Assembly (NCBI GenBank): GCA_945937855.1
Contig: CAMEUC010000055.1
Span: 1-7,949 of the forward strand
Source: an uncultured Clostridium sp.
GTDB taxonomy: Bacteria > Bacillota > Clostridia > TANB77 > CAG-508
Direction: 5' to 3'
Length of the DNA: 7,949 nt
The translations under genes were made by a program, and so were the position numbers. Below the pieces are notes generated by a model, which saw only the letters and a list, made by a program, of their open reading frames with translations, made no database searches and was not told the origin of the DNA. This document shows positions 1 through 6,671 of this stretch, one piece after another (within the stretch, counting starts at the first letter, position 1; the number at the start of each line of letters is the position of its first letter).

Positions 1-267
1 ATAGAAAAATTAGAAAAAAGGCTAATTACAATAGCATGTAATTTAAAAATATTAACAATATTTAGTAAAGATACTGAAGAAAATTATGTGGTTTATAAGA
101 ATATATTTAAAACAAGAATAATAGATTTAGATAGTGTGTATATTGAGATAAATAAAGACGGGGAAATTAAAATATATGATGAAAATAGTCTAGAAAAACA
201 AGAAAAATTTGATGAATTTAAAGATTTAGCAGTAAAATATAATAAAAAAATAAAAATATTTTTATAA
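1..267 (+). CDS. 3' end of an unrecognised gene (partial)
   Basis: An open frame of 88 codons enters from the left edge and ends at TAA 265-267; its start lies outside the window. The visible part is rich in Lys, Ile, Glu and Asp and has no membrane segment, signal peptide or cysteine cluster. It looks like the C-terminal part of a soluble protein with alternating beta strands (around VYIEINKDGEIKIY) and a charged helix near the end. I do not recognise the family, and no function is offered. Codon use matches the neighbours. The next gene starts 107 bases downstream on the same strand, so co-transcription is possible but not shown. Confidence 0.6.
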   Translation: MEKLEKRLITIACNLKILTIFSKDTEENYVVYKNIFKTRIIDLDSVYIEINKDGEIKIYDENSLEKQEKFDEFKDLAVKYNKKIKIFL

Positions 268-374
268 AAATGTTACTATTTAGATCTAATTTATTGTTAT
301 TGAACTAGGATGTTAACCGTTTAAAAAATCATACAAAAGGTAGGCTGACTAGTAGCTAAAGAGGAGGAAATTAT

Positions 375-2018
375 ATGAAGATTACATTTTTAGGAGCAAC
401 AAAAACTGTTACAGGTTCGAATTTTTTACTAGAGGGAGCTGGTAAAAAAATTATAGTAGATTGTGGATTATACCAAGGTAAGGCTCTAGAAGAAAGAGAA
501 AACTATGAAGAATTTGCATATGACGTACAAGATATAGATTTTATGCTATTAACACATGCACACATAGACCATTCTGGAAAAATTCCTAAATTATATAATG
601 ATGGATATAGAAATCCAATTTATGCGACTAAGGCAACTTGTGACTTGTGTTCAATAATGCTTCCAGACAGTGGACACATTCAAGAAATGGAAAATGAATG
701 GAAAAATAGAAAAAGAATGAGAAGTGGAAAAAAAGCATTGCCACCACTTTACACAGCAGAAGATGCTGTTAAAAGTTTAGAACTATTTAAGCCAGTATCT
801 TATGATGAAATAATTGAATTAACACCAGACATAAATGTAAGATTTAATGATGCTGGACATATGCTTGGGTCTAGTATAATAGAAGTTTGGATAAAAGAAG
901 ATGGAGAAACTAAAAAAATTGTATTTACAGGAGACCTTGGAAATAATGATATACCACTTTTAGGTGCGCCAACAATGATGGAAAATGCAGACTTCTTAGT
1001 AATGGAATCTACATATGGCGGAAGATTACACATGAGAAATGATGATAAAGCAGAAATATTTTTAAACATAGTTGCCGAAACATTAGACAAAGGTGGAAAT
1101 GTTGTAATACCATCTTTTGCAGTTGGAAGAACACAAGAAATTCTATATGAAATTAACAAATTAAAAGAAAATAGACATGACGAAGAATTCTTAAAGAAAT
1201 ACGAAACCTTAATGAAGGCACCAGTATATGTAGATAGTCCACTTGCAATATCTGCAACAGAGGTATTCAAACAAAATACAGATCTTTTTGATGAAGAAGT
1301 AAGGAAACAAATAGAAAGTGGAGATAATCCACTAGAATTCCCAGGATTAAGATTTACAAGAACAGCAGATGAATCTAGAGCTTTAAATGAAAGTACGACA
1401 CCATCGATTATAATTTCTGCAAGTGGAATGTGTGAAGTAGGACGTATAAAACACCATTTAAAACACAATTTATGGAATCCTAAAAATACTATACTTTTTG
1501 TAGGATACCAAGCACCAGGAACTTTAGGAGCAAAAATTGTATCAGGAGAGAAAAAAGTAAAAATATTTGGAGAAGAAGTAGCTGTAAATGCTAGGATTGA
1601 ATATATAGAAGGTTATTCAGGACATGCAGATCAAGAATGGTTATTAAATTTTGTATATTCATTTTTAAACAAACCAAAACATATTTTCTTAGTACACGGA
1701 GAGCCAGAAGGACAAAAAATATTAAAAGATAAAATAATAGAAACAGTAAACATTCCAGTAACAATACCAGACTATGGAGAAACATATACACTAGATGAAA
1801 ACATTAATATTATATCTAAAGTAGATAGATTTGAAAAACCAAGATATCTAAGATTAGAAATAATAGATAGATTAGCCACTTTAAAAGAAGAAATAGAAGA
1901 TATGGAAGACATGATTAAAGACGACATATTTGACGAAAACAAAGAAGATAAAGAAATAGAAGAAATAAACAAAAAAATAAAAGAATTAGAACAACAAATA
2001 GTGAAGATAATATCTTAA
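375..2018 (+). CDS. Beta-CASP metallo-beta-lactamase-fold hydrolase, RNA-processing type
   Basis: A 547-residue cytoplasmic protein, probably a zinc-dependent ribonuclease of the bacterial CPSF73/Ysh1-like group. The metallo-beta-lactamase part shows the HAHIDH zinc motif at 61-66, a further ligand His162 in DAGHMLG, and Asp187 in FTGDLG. The beta-CASP signatures follow: Glu211 in ESTYGG (motif A), PSFAVGRTQE at 246-255, DSPLA at 287-291, SASGM at 348-352, His417 in YSGHAD (motif B) and His441 in LVHGEPEG (motif C). All catalytic positions are present, so it should be active. A charged tail from about 495 to 547 looks like a coiled coil. The ATG is preceded by GAGGAGG at 361-367, seven bases away, which fixes the start. 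The family is known for RNA cleavage, but the substrate of this member cannot be told from sequence. It is distinct from RNase J by its motif spacing and C-terminus. No frame problems are seen. Confidence 0.93.
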   Translation: MKITFLGATKTVTGSNFLLEGAGKKIIVDCGLYQGKALEERENYEEFAYDVQDIDFMLLTHAHIDHSGKIPKLYNDGYRNPIYATKATCDLCSIMLPDSGHIQEMENEWKNRKRMRSGKKALPPLYTAEDAVKSLELFKPVSYDEIIELTPDINVRFNDAGHMLGSSIIEVWIKEDGETKKIVFTGDLGNNDIPLLGAPTMMENADFLVMESTYGGRLHMRNDDKAEIFLNIVAETLDKGGNVVIPSFAVGRTQEILYEINKLKENRHDEEFLKKYETLMKAPVYVDSPLAISATEVFKQNTDLFDEEVRKQIESGDNPLEFPGLRFTRTADESRALNESTTPSIIISASGMCEVGRIKHHLKHNLWNPKNTILFVGYQAPGTLGAKIVSGEKKVKIFGEEVAVNARIEYIEGYSGHADQEWLLNFVYSFLNKPKHIFLVHGEPEGQKILKDKIIETVNIPVTIPDYGETYTLDENINIISKVDRFEKPRYLRLEIIDRLATLKEEIEDMEDMIKDDIFDENKEDKEIEEINKKIKELEQQIVKIIS

Positions 2019-2035
2019 TTTTATAGCAAATACAT

Positions 2036-2126
2036 CCGCCAAATCTCGTCAGGGTTAATATATTTTTAGTCGCTAAGTGCAGAAGTTGTAGTTCTATTGT
2101 AAAATAACCCCGATGAGATGCGGCGG
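2036..2126. repeat. Long imperfect inverted repeat / structured RNA element
   Basis: Two 22-base arms at 2036-2057 and 2105-2126 are reverse complements at 18 of 22 positions; one difference (G opposite T) still pairs as a G-U wobble in RNA. The arms begin CCGCC and end GGCGG and enclose 47 AT-rich bases that contain a small AGAA/TTCT stem (2081-2095). The GC-rich arms stand out from the AT-rich surroundings. There is no T-run after the right arm, so it is not a standard Rho-independent terminator. It sits in the 148-base gap between the hydrolase and glucoamylase genes, 30 bases before the latter's ribosome binding site. It could be a MITE-like palindrome, a structured RNA or a leader element. 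I do not recognise a named RNA family, and no clear target-site duplication is visible. Confidence 0.7.
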
Positions 2127-2166
2127 ACTGATACTAGTTTAACGTTATAAAAAGTGAGGAGAAAAA

Positions 2167-4065
2167 ATGGAAAAATATTTTAATGATGCAATAATTGGAA
2201 ACCAAAACATTACAGCAAGTTATACAAAAAAAGGAGAAATGATAAGGCTATTATATCCAAACACAGATTATAAACAATTTATAGACTTTTTCCATATTGG
2301 ATTAAAAATTAACGATTCCAATATTGTATATTTACACAAAGACATAAATAATGTTTATGAACAATATTATACAGAAGGGACAAATATCTTAAATACAGAA
2401 ATATTAAATACTTATTTTAAACTAAAAGTTATACAAACAGACTTTGTATGTATAAAAGAAAATGTACTTGTAAGAAGATTTAAATTTGTAAATGAAAATG
2501 TTATAGATTTGAACTTAAATTTGTTAGTTCACTCTAAATTAATTTCGACTGATAATAATCAAGTAAGTGGTTTGTGCCAAAATGATGCATTATTACAATA
2601 TATGCATGATTATACAATCTGTACTTTTTCAAAAGAAAAAATACTTAGTTCACAAATTAATAATACAGTTGCAAGTATTAATGAAGGACAAATTGGAGAC
2701 AAAGATTATGTAGGAATGTCTACCGATTCTAGTATAAGCTATGATTTAAATACTTTAAAGCCGAACGAAGAAAAAACTTTTGAACTATATATTTATATAG
2801 ATGATAATAAAAGTGGATTATATGGCATAGATAAAACAATAGAAAGAATTAGAAAAATAGATTTTAAAACAGAATATGATAATGTAAAAAAATATTGGAG
2901 AAAATACTTAAAAAATCATGATGGACTAAATCTGGATTTAACAGATACTTTAAGAAATAAAAAAATAACACAAATATATGAAAGAACAATTTTACTATAT
3001 CCACTACTTACAAATAATGAAACAGGAGGAATATCTGCAGCAATAGAAGTAGATGAAAAGCTAACTAAATGCGGAAGATATACATATTGTTGGCCAAGAG
3101 ATGCTGTATTTATTACAAAAGCAATGGATATTTTAAATATGCAAAAAGAGGTAGATAGATTTTATAAAGTATTTTGTAAAAATACACAAAGCAGAAACGG
3201 AATGTGGGAACAAAGATTTTTTACAGATGGAAAGCTAGCACCATGCTGGGGTTACCAAATAGATGAAACAGCCTCAGTTGTATATGGAGTATATGACCAT
3301 TACTTAAAAACTATGGACAAAAAATTTCTAAAAGATAATTTAAAAATGGTTGAAAAAGCAACAAAATTTTTAAAGAAATATTTAGAAGATGTAATAACAG
3401 GAAAAAATGAAATGCATGTAAGCTATGACATATGGGAAATGTATGAAGGCGTTCATTTATATTCAATGGCAAGTATATATTCTAGTTTCAATGCAATGAT
3501 AAAAATCTATGAAGAATTAAAAGAAGAATTTACCAAAAATAGAGTAAAACAAGAAAATGTAAACAAAGAAAAAGAAGATTTAAGAAAATTGCTTGTAGAA
3601 ATAAAAGAATATTGCTTAAAGAACTTTTATGATGAAAACAAAAAAAGCTTTGTAAGAAATGCAGAAGATAAAAAAATAGATATAAGCATATTAGGAACAG
3701 TGTATCCATTTAATATGTTTACACCAAAAGAAAAAAAGGTAATTAATACAGTAGAAAGAATAAACATGACTATACGAACATATACAGGAGGATATCAAAG
3801 ATTTGAAAATGACCACTATATGGATGGAAAGCCATGGGTAATAGCAAATCTTTGGATGACAAATTATTACTTAGAATCAGGAGAAAATAAAAAAGCAAGA
3901 GAATGTTTCGACTTTGTATTAAAAACAGCAGGAATGCATGGATATTTGGCAGAACAAATAGACAATAACACAATGTCACCTGCATGGATAATAGGCTTAG
4001 GATGGTCACATGCAATGTTTATAATAACACTTCAAAAAATGATAGAAAAAGGATTAATAAAATAA
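2167..4065 (+). CDS. Glycoside hydrolase family 15 protein (glucoamylase-like)
   Basis: A 632-residue enzyme expected to release glucose from the non-reducing ends of alpha-glucans or short alpha-gluco-oligosaccharides. The first 250 or so residues look like the N-terminal beta-sandwich of bacterial GH15 enzymes, and about 265-632 the (alpha/alpha)6 barrel. Barrel motifs include CGRYTYCWPRDA (302-313), WGYQIDET (361-368), DIWEMYEG (421-428), where Glu424 is the likely general acid, GGYQRFENDHY (541-551), and YLAEQID (593-599), where Glu596 is the likely base. There is no signal peptide, so it probably acts in the cytoplasm on glycogen-derived or imported oligosaccharides. GAGGAG at 2156-2161 supports the ATG. 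No transporter or other sugar gene is adjacent, so the natural substrate is open; some GH15 members are trehalases. It reads through in one frame, and a strong hairpin follows the stop. Confidence 0.9.
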   Translation: MEKYFNDAIIGNQNITASYTKKGEMIRLLYPNTDYKQFIDFFHIGLKINDSNIVYLHKDINNVYEQYYTEGTNILNTEILNTYFKLKVIQTDFVCIKENVLVRRFKFVNENVIDLNLNLLVHSKLISTDNNQVSGLCQNDALLQYMHDYTICTFSKEKILSSQINNTVASINEGQIGDKDYVGMSTDSSISYDLNTLKPNEEKTFELYIYIDDNKSGLYGIDKTIERIRKIDFKTEYDNVKKYWRKYLKNHDGLNLDLTDTLRNKKITQIYERTILLYPLLTNNETGGISAAIEVDEKLTKCGRYTYCWPRDAVFITKAMDILNMQKEVDRFYKVFCKNTQSRNGMWEQRFFTDGKLAPCWGYQIDETASVVYGVYDHYLKTMDKKFLKDNLKMVEKATKFLKKYLEDVITGKNEMHVSYDIWEMYEGVHLYSMASIYSSFNAMIKIYEELKEEFTKNRVKQENVNKEKEDLRKLLVEIKEYCLKNFYDENKKSFVRNAEDKKIDISILGTVYPFNMFTPKEKKVINTVERINMTIRTYTGGYQRFENDHYMDGKPWVIANLWMTNYYLESGENKKARECFDFVLKTAGMHGYLAEQIDNNTMSPAWIIGLGWSHAMFIITLQKMIEKGLIK

Positions 4066-4085
4066 AATGTTAAAAAAGTTTTAAC

Positions 4086-4135
4086 AAAACAAGATGTGTT
4101 TAAGAGTAGAATGTTTATACACATCTTGTTTTATT
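4086..4135 (+). terminator. Hairpin terminator after the GH15 gene
   Basis: A perfect 14-base inverted repeat (AAAACAAGATGTGT at 4086-4099, ACACATCTTGTTTT at 4119-4132) has a 19-base loop and ends in a short T-rich tail (TTTTATT). The stop codon of the GH15 gene is 20 bases upstream. The A-run on the left arm would also serve as a T-run on the opposite strand. The loop is longer than usual and the T tract is short, so efficiency is uncertain. Together with the promoter at 4166 it separates the GH15 gene from the radA operon. Confidence 0.75.
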
Positions 4136-4165
4136 AATAAATGTTTATTTTATCATTAACAAATA

Positions 4166-4194
4166 TTGCAAGGTAGGTATTTTTTTGATAAAAT
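4166..4194 (+). promoter_or_regulatory. Sigma-A type promoter of the radA operon
   Basis: TTGCAA at 4166-4171 (-35, four of six consensus bases) and TAAAAT at 4189-4194 (-10, five of six) are separated by exactly 17 bases. Transcription would begin near 4201, giving a short leader with the AAGGAG ribosome binding site at 4209-4214 before the radA ATG. It lies just after the terminator of the preceding gene. No operator or SOS-type box is recognisable. Confidence 0.65.
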
Positions 4195-4220
4195 ACTAAA
4201 GTTAAAAGAAGGAGAAATGA

Positions 4221-5586
4221 ATGTCAAAAGCAAGTACAATTTTTGTGTGTAGCAATTGTGGGAATGAAGCTACAAAATGGTTTGGAAAATGCCCAGCATG
4301 CAATGAATGGAACACGTGTTATGAAGAGAAAACGATTAAAAAAAGTGGGTCTAAACTTTCAGAAAAAAGACAAGCAAAACCTACTTTGTTAAATGATGTT
4401 CAAAAGCAGAATATCATAAGAAATTCTACAGGTTTTGAAGAATTAGATAGAGTTCTTCGGAGGGGGATTAGTTAATGGCTCTTTAACACTTCTTCGGAGG
4501 AGAACCGGGAATTGGTAAGTCTACTTTAATTTTACAAATATGTGATAAGGTACAAGGAGAGGGGAAAGTCCTTTATGTATCTGGAGAAGAATCGGCAGAA
4601 CAAATAAAAATAAGAGCAGATAGACTTGGAATAAATAATGCAGATATAATGTTTTTAGGAGAAACAGACATAAGCCTTATTGAAGATGAAATTGTAAAAT
4701 TAAGACCAAAACTTGTAATAATAGATTCTATTCAAACAATGTATTCTGATGAAATAACATCAGCACCAGGAAGTGTAAGCCAGGTAAGAGAAATAACATC
4801 CAAAATAATGAGAACATGTAAACAAGAAGCTATTACAACAATTATTATAGGACATGTTACAAAAGACCGGAAATATTGCAGGACCAAGGGTATTAGAACA
4901 CATGGTAGATACAGTGCTTTATTTGGAGGGAGAAAGATATTTTTCATATAGAATACTTCGTGGAGTGAAAAATAGATTTGGTTCAACGAACGAAATTGGT
5001 ATGTTTGAAATGCAAGACAAACGGAATGTGTGAAATAAAGAACCCATCATCAGTATTGTTATCAGACGATAGAACAGAAAATCCACCAGGAACAGTTGTG
5101 GTTGCCAGCATGGAGGGAACAAGACCAATTTTAGTAGAACTACAAGCACTAACAACTCTTAGTGTATTTGGATTCCCAAAAAGAACTGCAAATGGTATAG
5201 ATTTTAATAGATTAACACTTCTTATTGCAGTATTAGAAAAAAGAGCAGGAATGGCTTTAGGAAACCAAGATGTTTATATGAACATAGTTGGAGGAATTAG
5301 AATAAATGAGCCTGCATTAGATTTAGGTATAATATTATGTACAGCATCTAGCTTCAAAAATATGCCAATTCCAAATGATGTAATTGTAATTGGTGAGGTT
5401 GGACTGACAGGTGAAGTAAGAAATGTAAATATGATAGAAAAAAGAATAAAAGAAGCCGAAAAAATGGGATTTAAAACATGTATTATTCCAGAAAGTAATA
5501 AAAAACTATTGAAAGAAAACTATAAATTAGATATAATAGGTGTGAAAAATATTATAGAAGCAATGAAATTTTTAGGATTAAAATAA
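4221..5586 (+). CDS. radA: DNA repair ATPase RadA/Sms, readable only with four +1 frameshifts
   Basis: RadA is a RecA-like ATPase and branch-migration helicase of recombination repair. The gene is full length only if the ribosome shifts +1 at CGG codons at 4458, 4495, 4868 and 5022; it then gives 453 residues, normal for the family. In that reading: a four-cysteine zinc finger (C10, C13, C24, C27), Walker A GGEPGIGKST at 92-101, Walker B ending in Asp168, the RadA-specific KNRFG at 249-253, and the C-terminal Lon-protease-like domain to the end. Segments join as 1-79, 80-91, 92-215, 216-266 and 267-453. Without shifting, translation stops after 84 codons, before Walker A. Between the sites there are no stops, deletions or lost motifs, so the gene appears to be under selection. 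Start: ATG with AAGGAG six bases upstream. disA follows 10 bases later. A conventional pipeline would call it a pseudogene. Confidence 0.93.
4458..4461 (+). other. +1 frameshift site 1 in radA (CTT CGG A)
   Basis: CGG at 4458-4460 is codon 80 in the frame of the radA start. Read in phase, the frame ends at TAA 4473-4475. Skipping C4458 gives GGA GGG GGA, restoring the conserved RadA sequence DRVLGGG. The P-site codon is CTT. Confidence 0.85.
4495..4498 (+). other. +1 frameshift site 2 in radA (CTT CGG A), at Walker A
   Basis: After the first shift, the new frame runs 12 codons and meets CGG at 4495-4497, again after CTT. Staying in frame leads to TAA at 4516-4518. Skipping C4495 gives GGA GGA GAA CCG and so the Walker A motif GGEPGIGKST. 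The ATP-binding site exists only in the shifted product. Confidence 0.88.
4868..4871 (+). other. +1 frameshift site 3 in radA (GAC CGG A)
   Basis: In the frame following site 2, CGG lies at 4868-4870 after GAC. Unshifted reading stops at 4949-4951. Skipping one C gives KDGNIAGPRVLEHMVD, which is the conserved sequence of this part of RadA. The extra base cannot be told apart from a doubling of the C in GACGGA. Confidence 0.87.
5022..5025 (+). other. +1 frameshift site 4 in radA (AAA CGG A)
   Basis: In the frame following site 3, CGG lies at 5022-5024 after AAA. Unshifted reading stops at TGA 5031-5033. Skipping the C gives FEMQDKGMCEIKNPS. Removing an A instead would give DNGM, equally acceptable for RadA, so the exact extra base is ambiguous, but the in-frame CGG is not. 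Confidence 0.82.
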
Positions 5587-5596
5587 GAGGTGAAAA

Positions 5597-6653
5597 ATGC
5601 TAACAGATATATTAAAAATAATAGCTCCAGGAACCCCACTAAGAGAAGGGTTAGATAATATTTTAAAAGCAAAAACTGGTGCACTTATAATAATTGGAGA
5701 TTCAAAAGAAGTATTAGATATTGTTGACCGGAGGATTTAGAATAGATGAAGATTATACACCAGCAAAGTTATACGAACTTGCAAAAATGGATGGAGCGAT
5801 AGTTTTAAGTAAAGATTTAAAGAAAATACTGTTGGCAAATACTCAAATAATTCCATCTTCTAAAATATTAACAGATGAAACAGGAACAAGGCATAGAACA
5901 GCAGAACGAACAGCCAAACAAACAGGGGAACTAGTAATAAGTATTTCACAAAGAAGAAATATAATTACAGTGTTTAAAGGAGACTTTAGATATACAATAG
6001 AAGATACAGCAAAAATTATAACAAGAGCAAATCAAGCACTTCAAACATTAGAAAACTATAAAAAAGTTTTGGATACTAAACTAGGTATTCTAAATGAATA
6101 TGAGTTTAACGACATAGTAACTTTAGATAATGTAATAACGTGCTTGCAAAGAGCAGAAATGGTTATGAAAATATCAGAAGAAGTAAATAGAGCAATTTAT
6201 GAATTGGGTGCAGATGGATTTTTGGTAAAAATGCAATTAGAAGAATTAATGGAAAACTTGCCAAATGAAGAGCTACTTATAATTAAAGATTATATAGCAC
6301 CATCAAGAAGATTGATTCCAGAAAAGATTCTAAATTCAATAAGACAAAATACAAAAGATGGATTTATAGATTCTAATACAATCGCAAGACTACTTGGATA
6401 TGAGGTGTTTGAAAATTATGAAGAAATTGCAGTATATCCTAGAGGATATAGAATACTTAATAAAATACCAAGAATGCCAAATGCAATAGTAAATAATTTA
6501 GTAAAAACGTTCAAATCATTCCAACATATACTTGTAGCAGATATTGATAAATTAGATGAAGTAGAAGGAATTGGAGAAATAAGAGCAAGAACAATAAAAC
6601 AATCATTAAGAAGAATGCAAGAACAATTTATGTTTGATAATTTAATGCTATAA
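5597..6653 (+). CDS. disA: DNA integrity scanning diadenylate cyclase DisA, with one +1 frameshift
   Basis: DisA makes cyclic di-AMP from two ATP molecules and scans DNA for branched structures; in Bacillus it interacts with RadA. The start ATG 5597 has an AGAGGTG ribosome binding site just after the radA stop and gives the typical N-terminus (IIAPGTPLREG). After 44 codons the frame meets CGG at 5729 and would end at TAG 5738-5740. With a +1 shift there the protein is 351 residues, normal for DisA. It then shows the cyclase motifs DGA at 65-67 and RHR at 98-100 (GTRHRTAER), the helical linker, and the C-terminal helix-hairpin-helix DNA-binding region around 316-340 (VEGIGEIRAR). The unshifted product would be a 47-residue fragment without active site. 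From my recall of Bacillus DisA, its VVDGGF matches the shifted IVDGGF exactly. No other defect is seen, so the gene is probably functional. Confidence 0.93.
5729..5732 (+). other. +1 frameshift site in disA (GAC CGG A)
   Basis: CGG at 5729-5731 is codon 45 in the frame of the disA start, preceded by GAC. Reading on gives AGG ATT TAG and stops. Skipping one C gives GAC GGA GGA TTT, the conserved DGGF of DisA. The context GACCGGA is identical to radA site 3. Confidence 0.88.
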
Positions 6654-6671
6654 AAACAAAGGAGAAAAAAG

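Noticed and set aside
268..374. A promoter before the beta-CASP gene (TTGAAC at 300-305)
   Set aside because: No acceptable -10 sequence lies at the right distance; only A-runs are found, so it is not called.
800..1468. 222-codon open frame on the minus strand
   Set aside because: It lies wholly inside the well-supported beta-CASP hydrolase gene, has no recognisable domain and is a shadow of its codons.
2036..2126. The hairpin as a Rho-independent terminator or a known c-di-AMP riboswitch
   Set aside because: There is no T-run after the right arm, and I cannot match the conserved loops of a ydaO-type riboswitch; a 91-base hairpin with an AT-rich centre does not fit.
1019..3201. Further CGGA strings in the hydrolase and GH15 genes (1019, 1697, 3072, 3198) as frameshift sites
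   Set aside because: In each the C ends one codon and GGA is the next in-frame codon (GGC GGA, CAC GGA, TGC GGA, AAC GGA). The genes read through in one frame, so no shift is called for.
4505..4510. CCGGGA in the Walker A region of radA as another shift
   Set aside because: It reads CCG GGA (Pro-Gly) in the active frame and gives the expected EPGIGKS; CGG is out of frame.
4221..6653. radA and disA as pseudogenes, or as separate small genes starting at 4649, 4978 and 5721
   Set aside because: The pieces join at one uniform site type into full-length proteins with all motifs, and the internal starts lack ribosome binding sites and cut through conserved domains.
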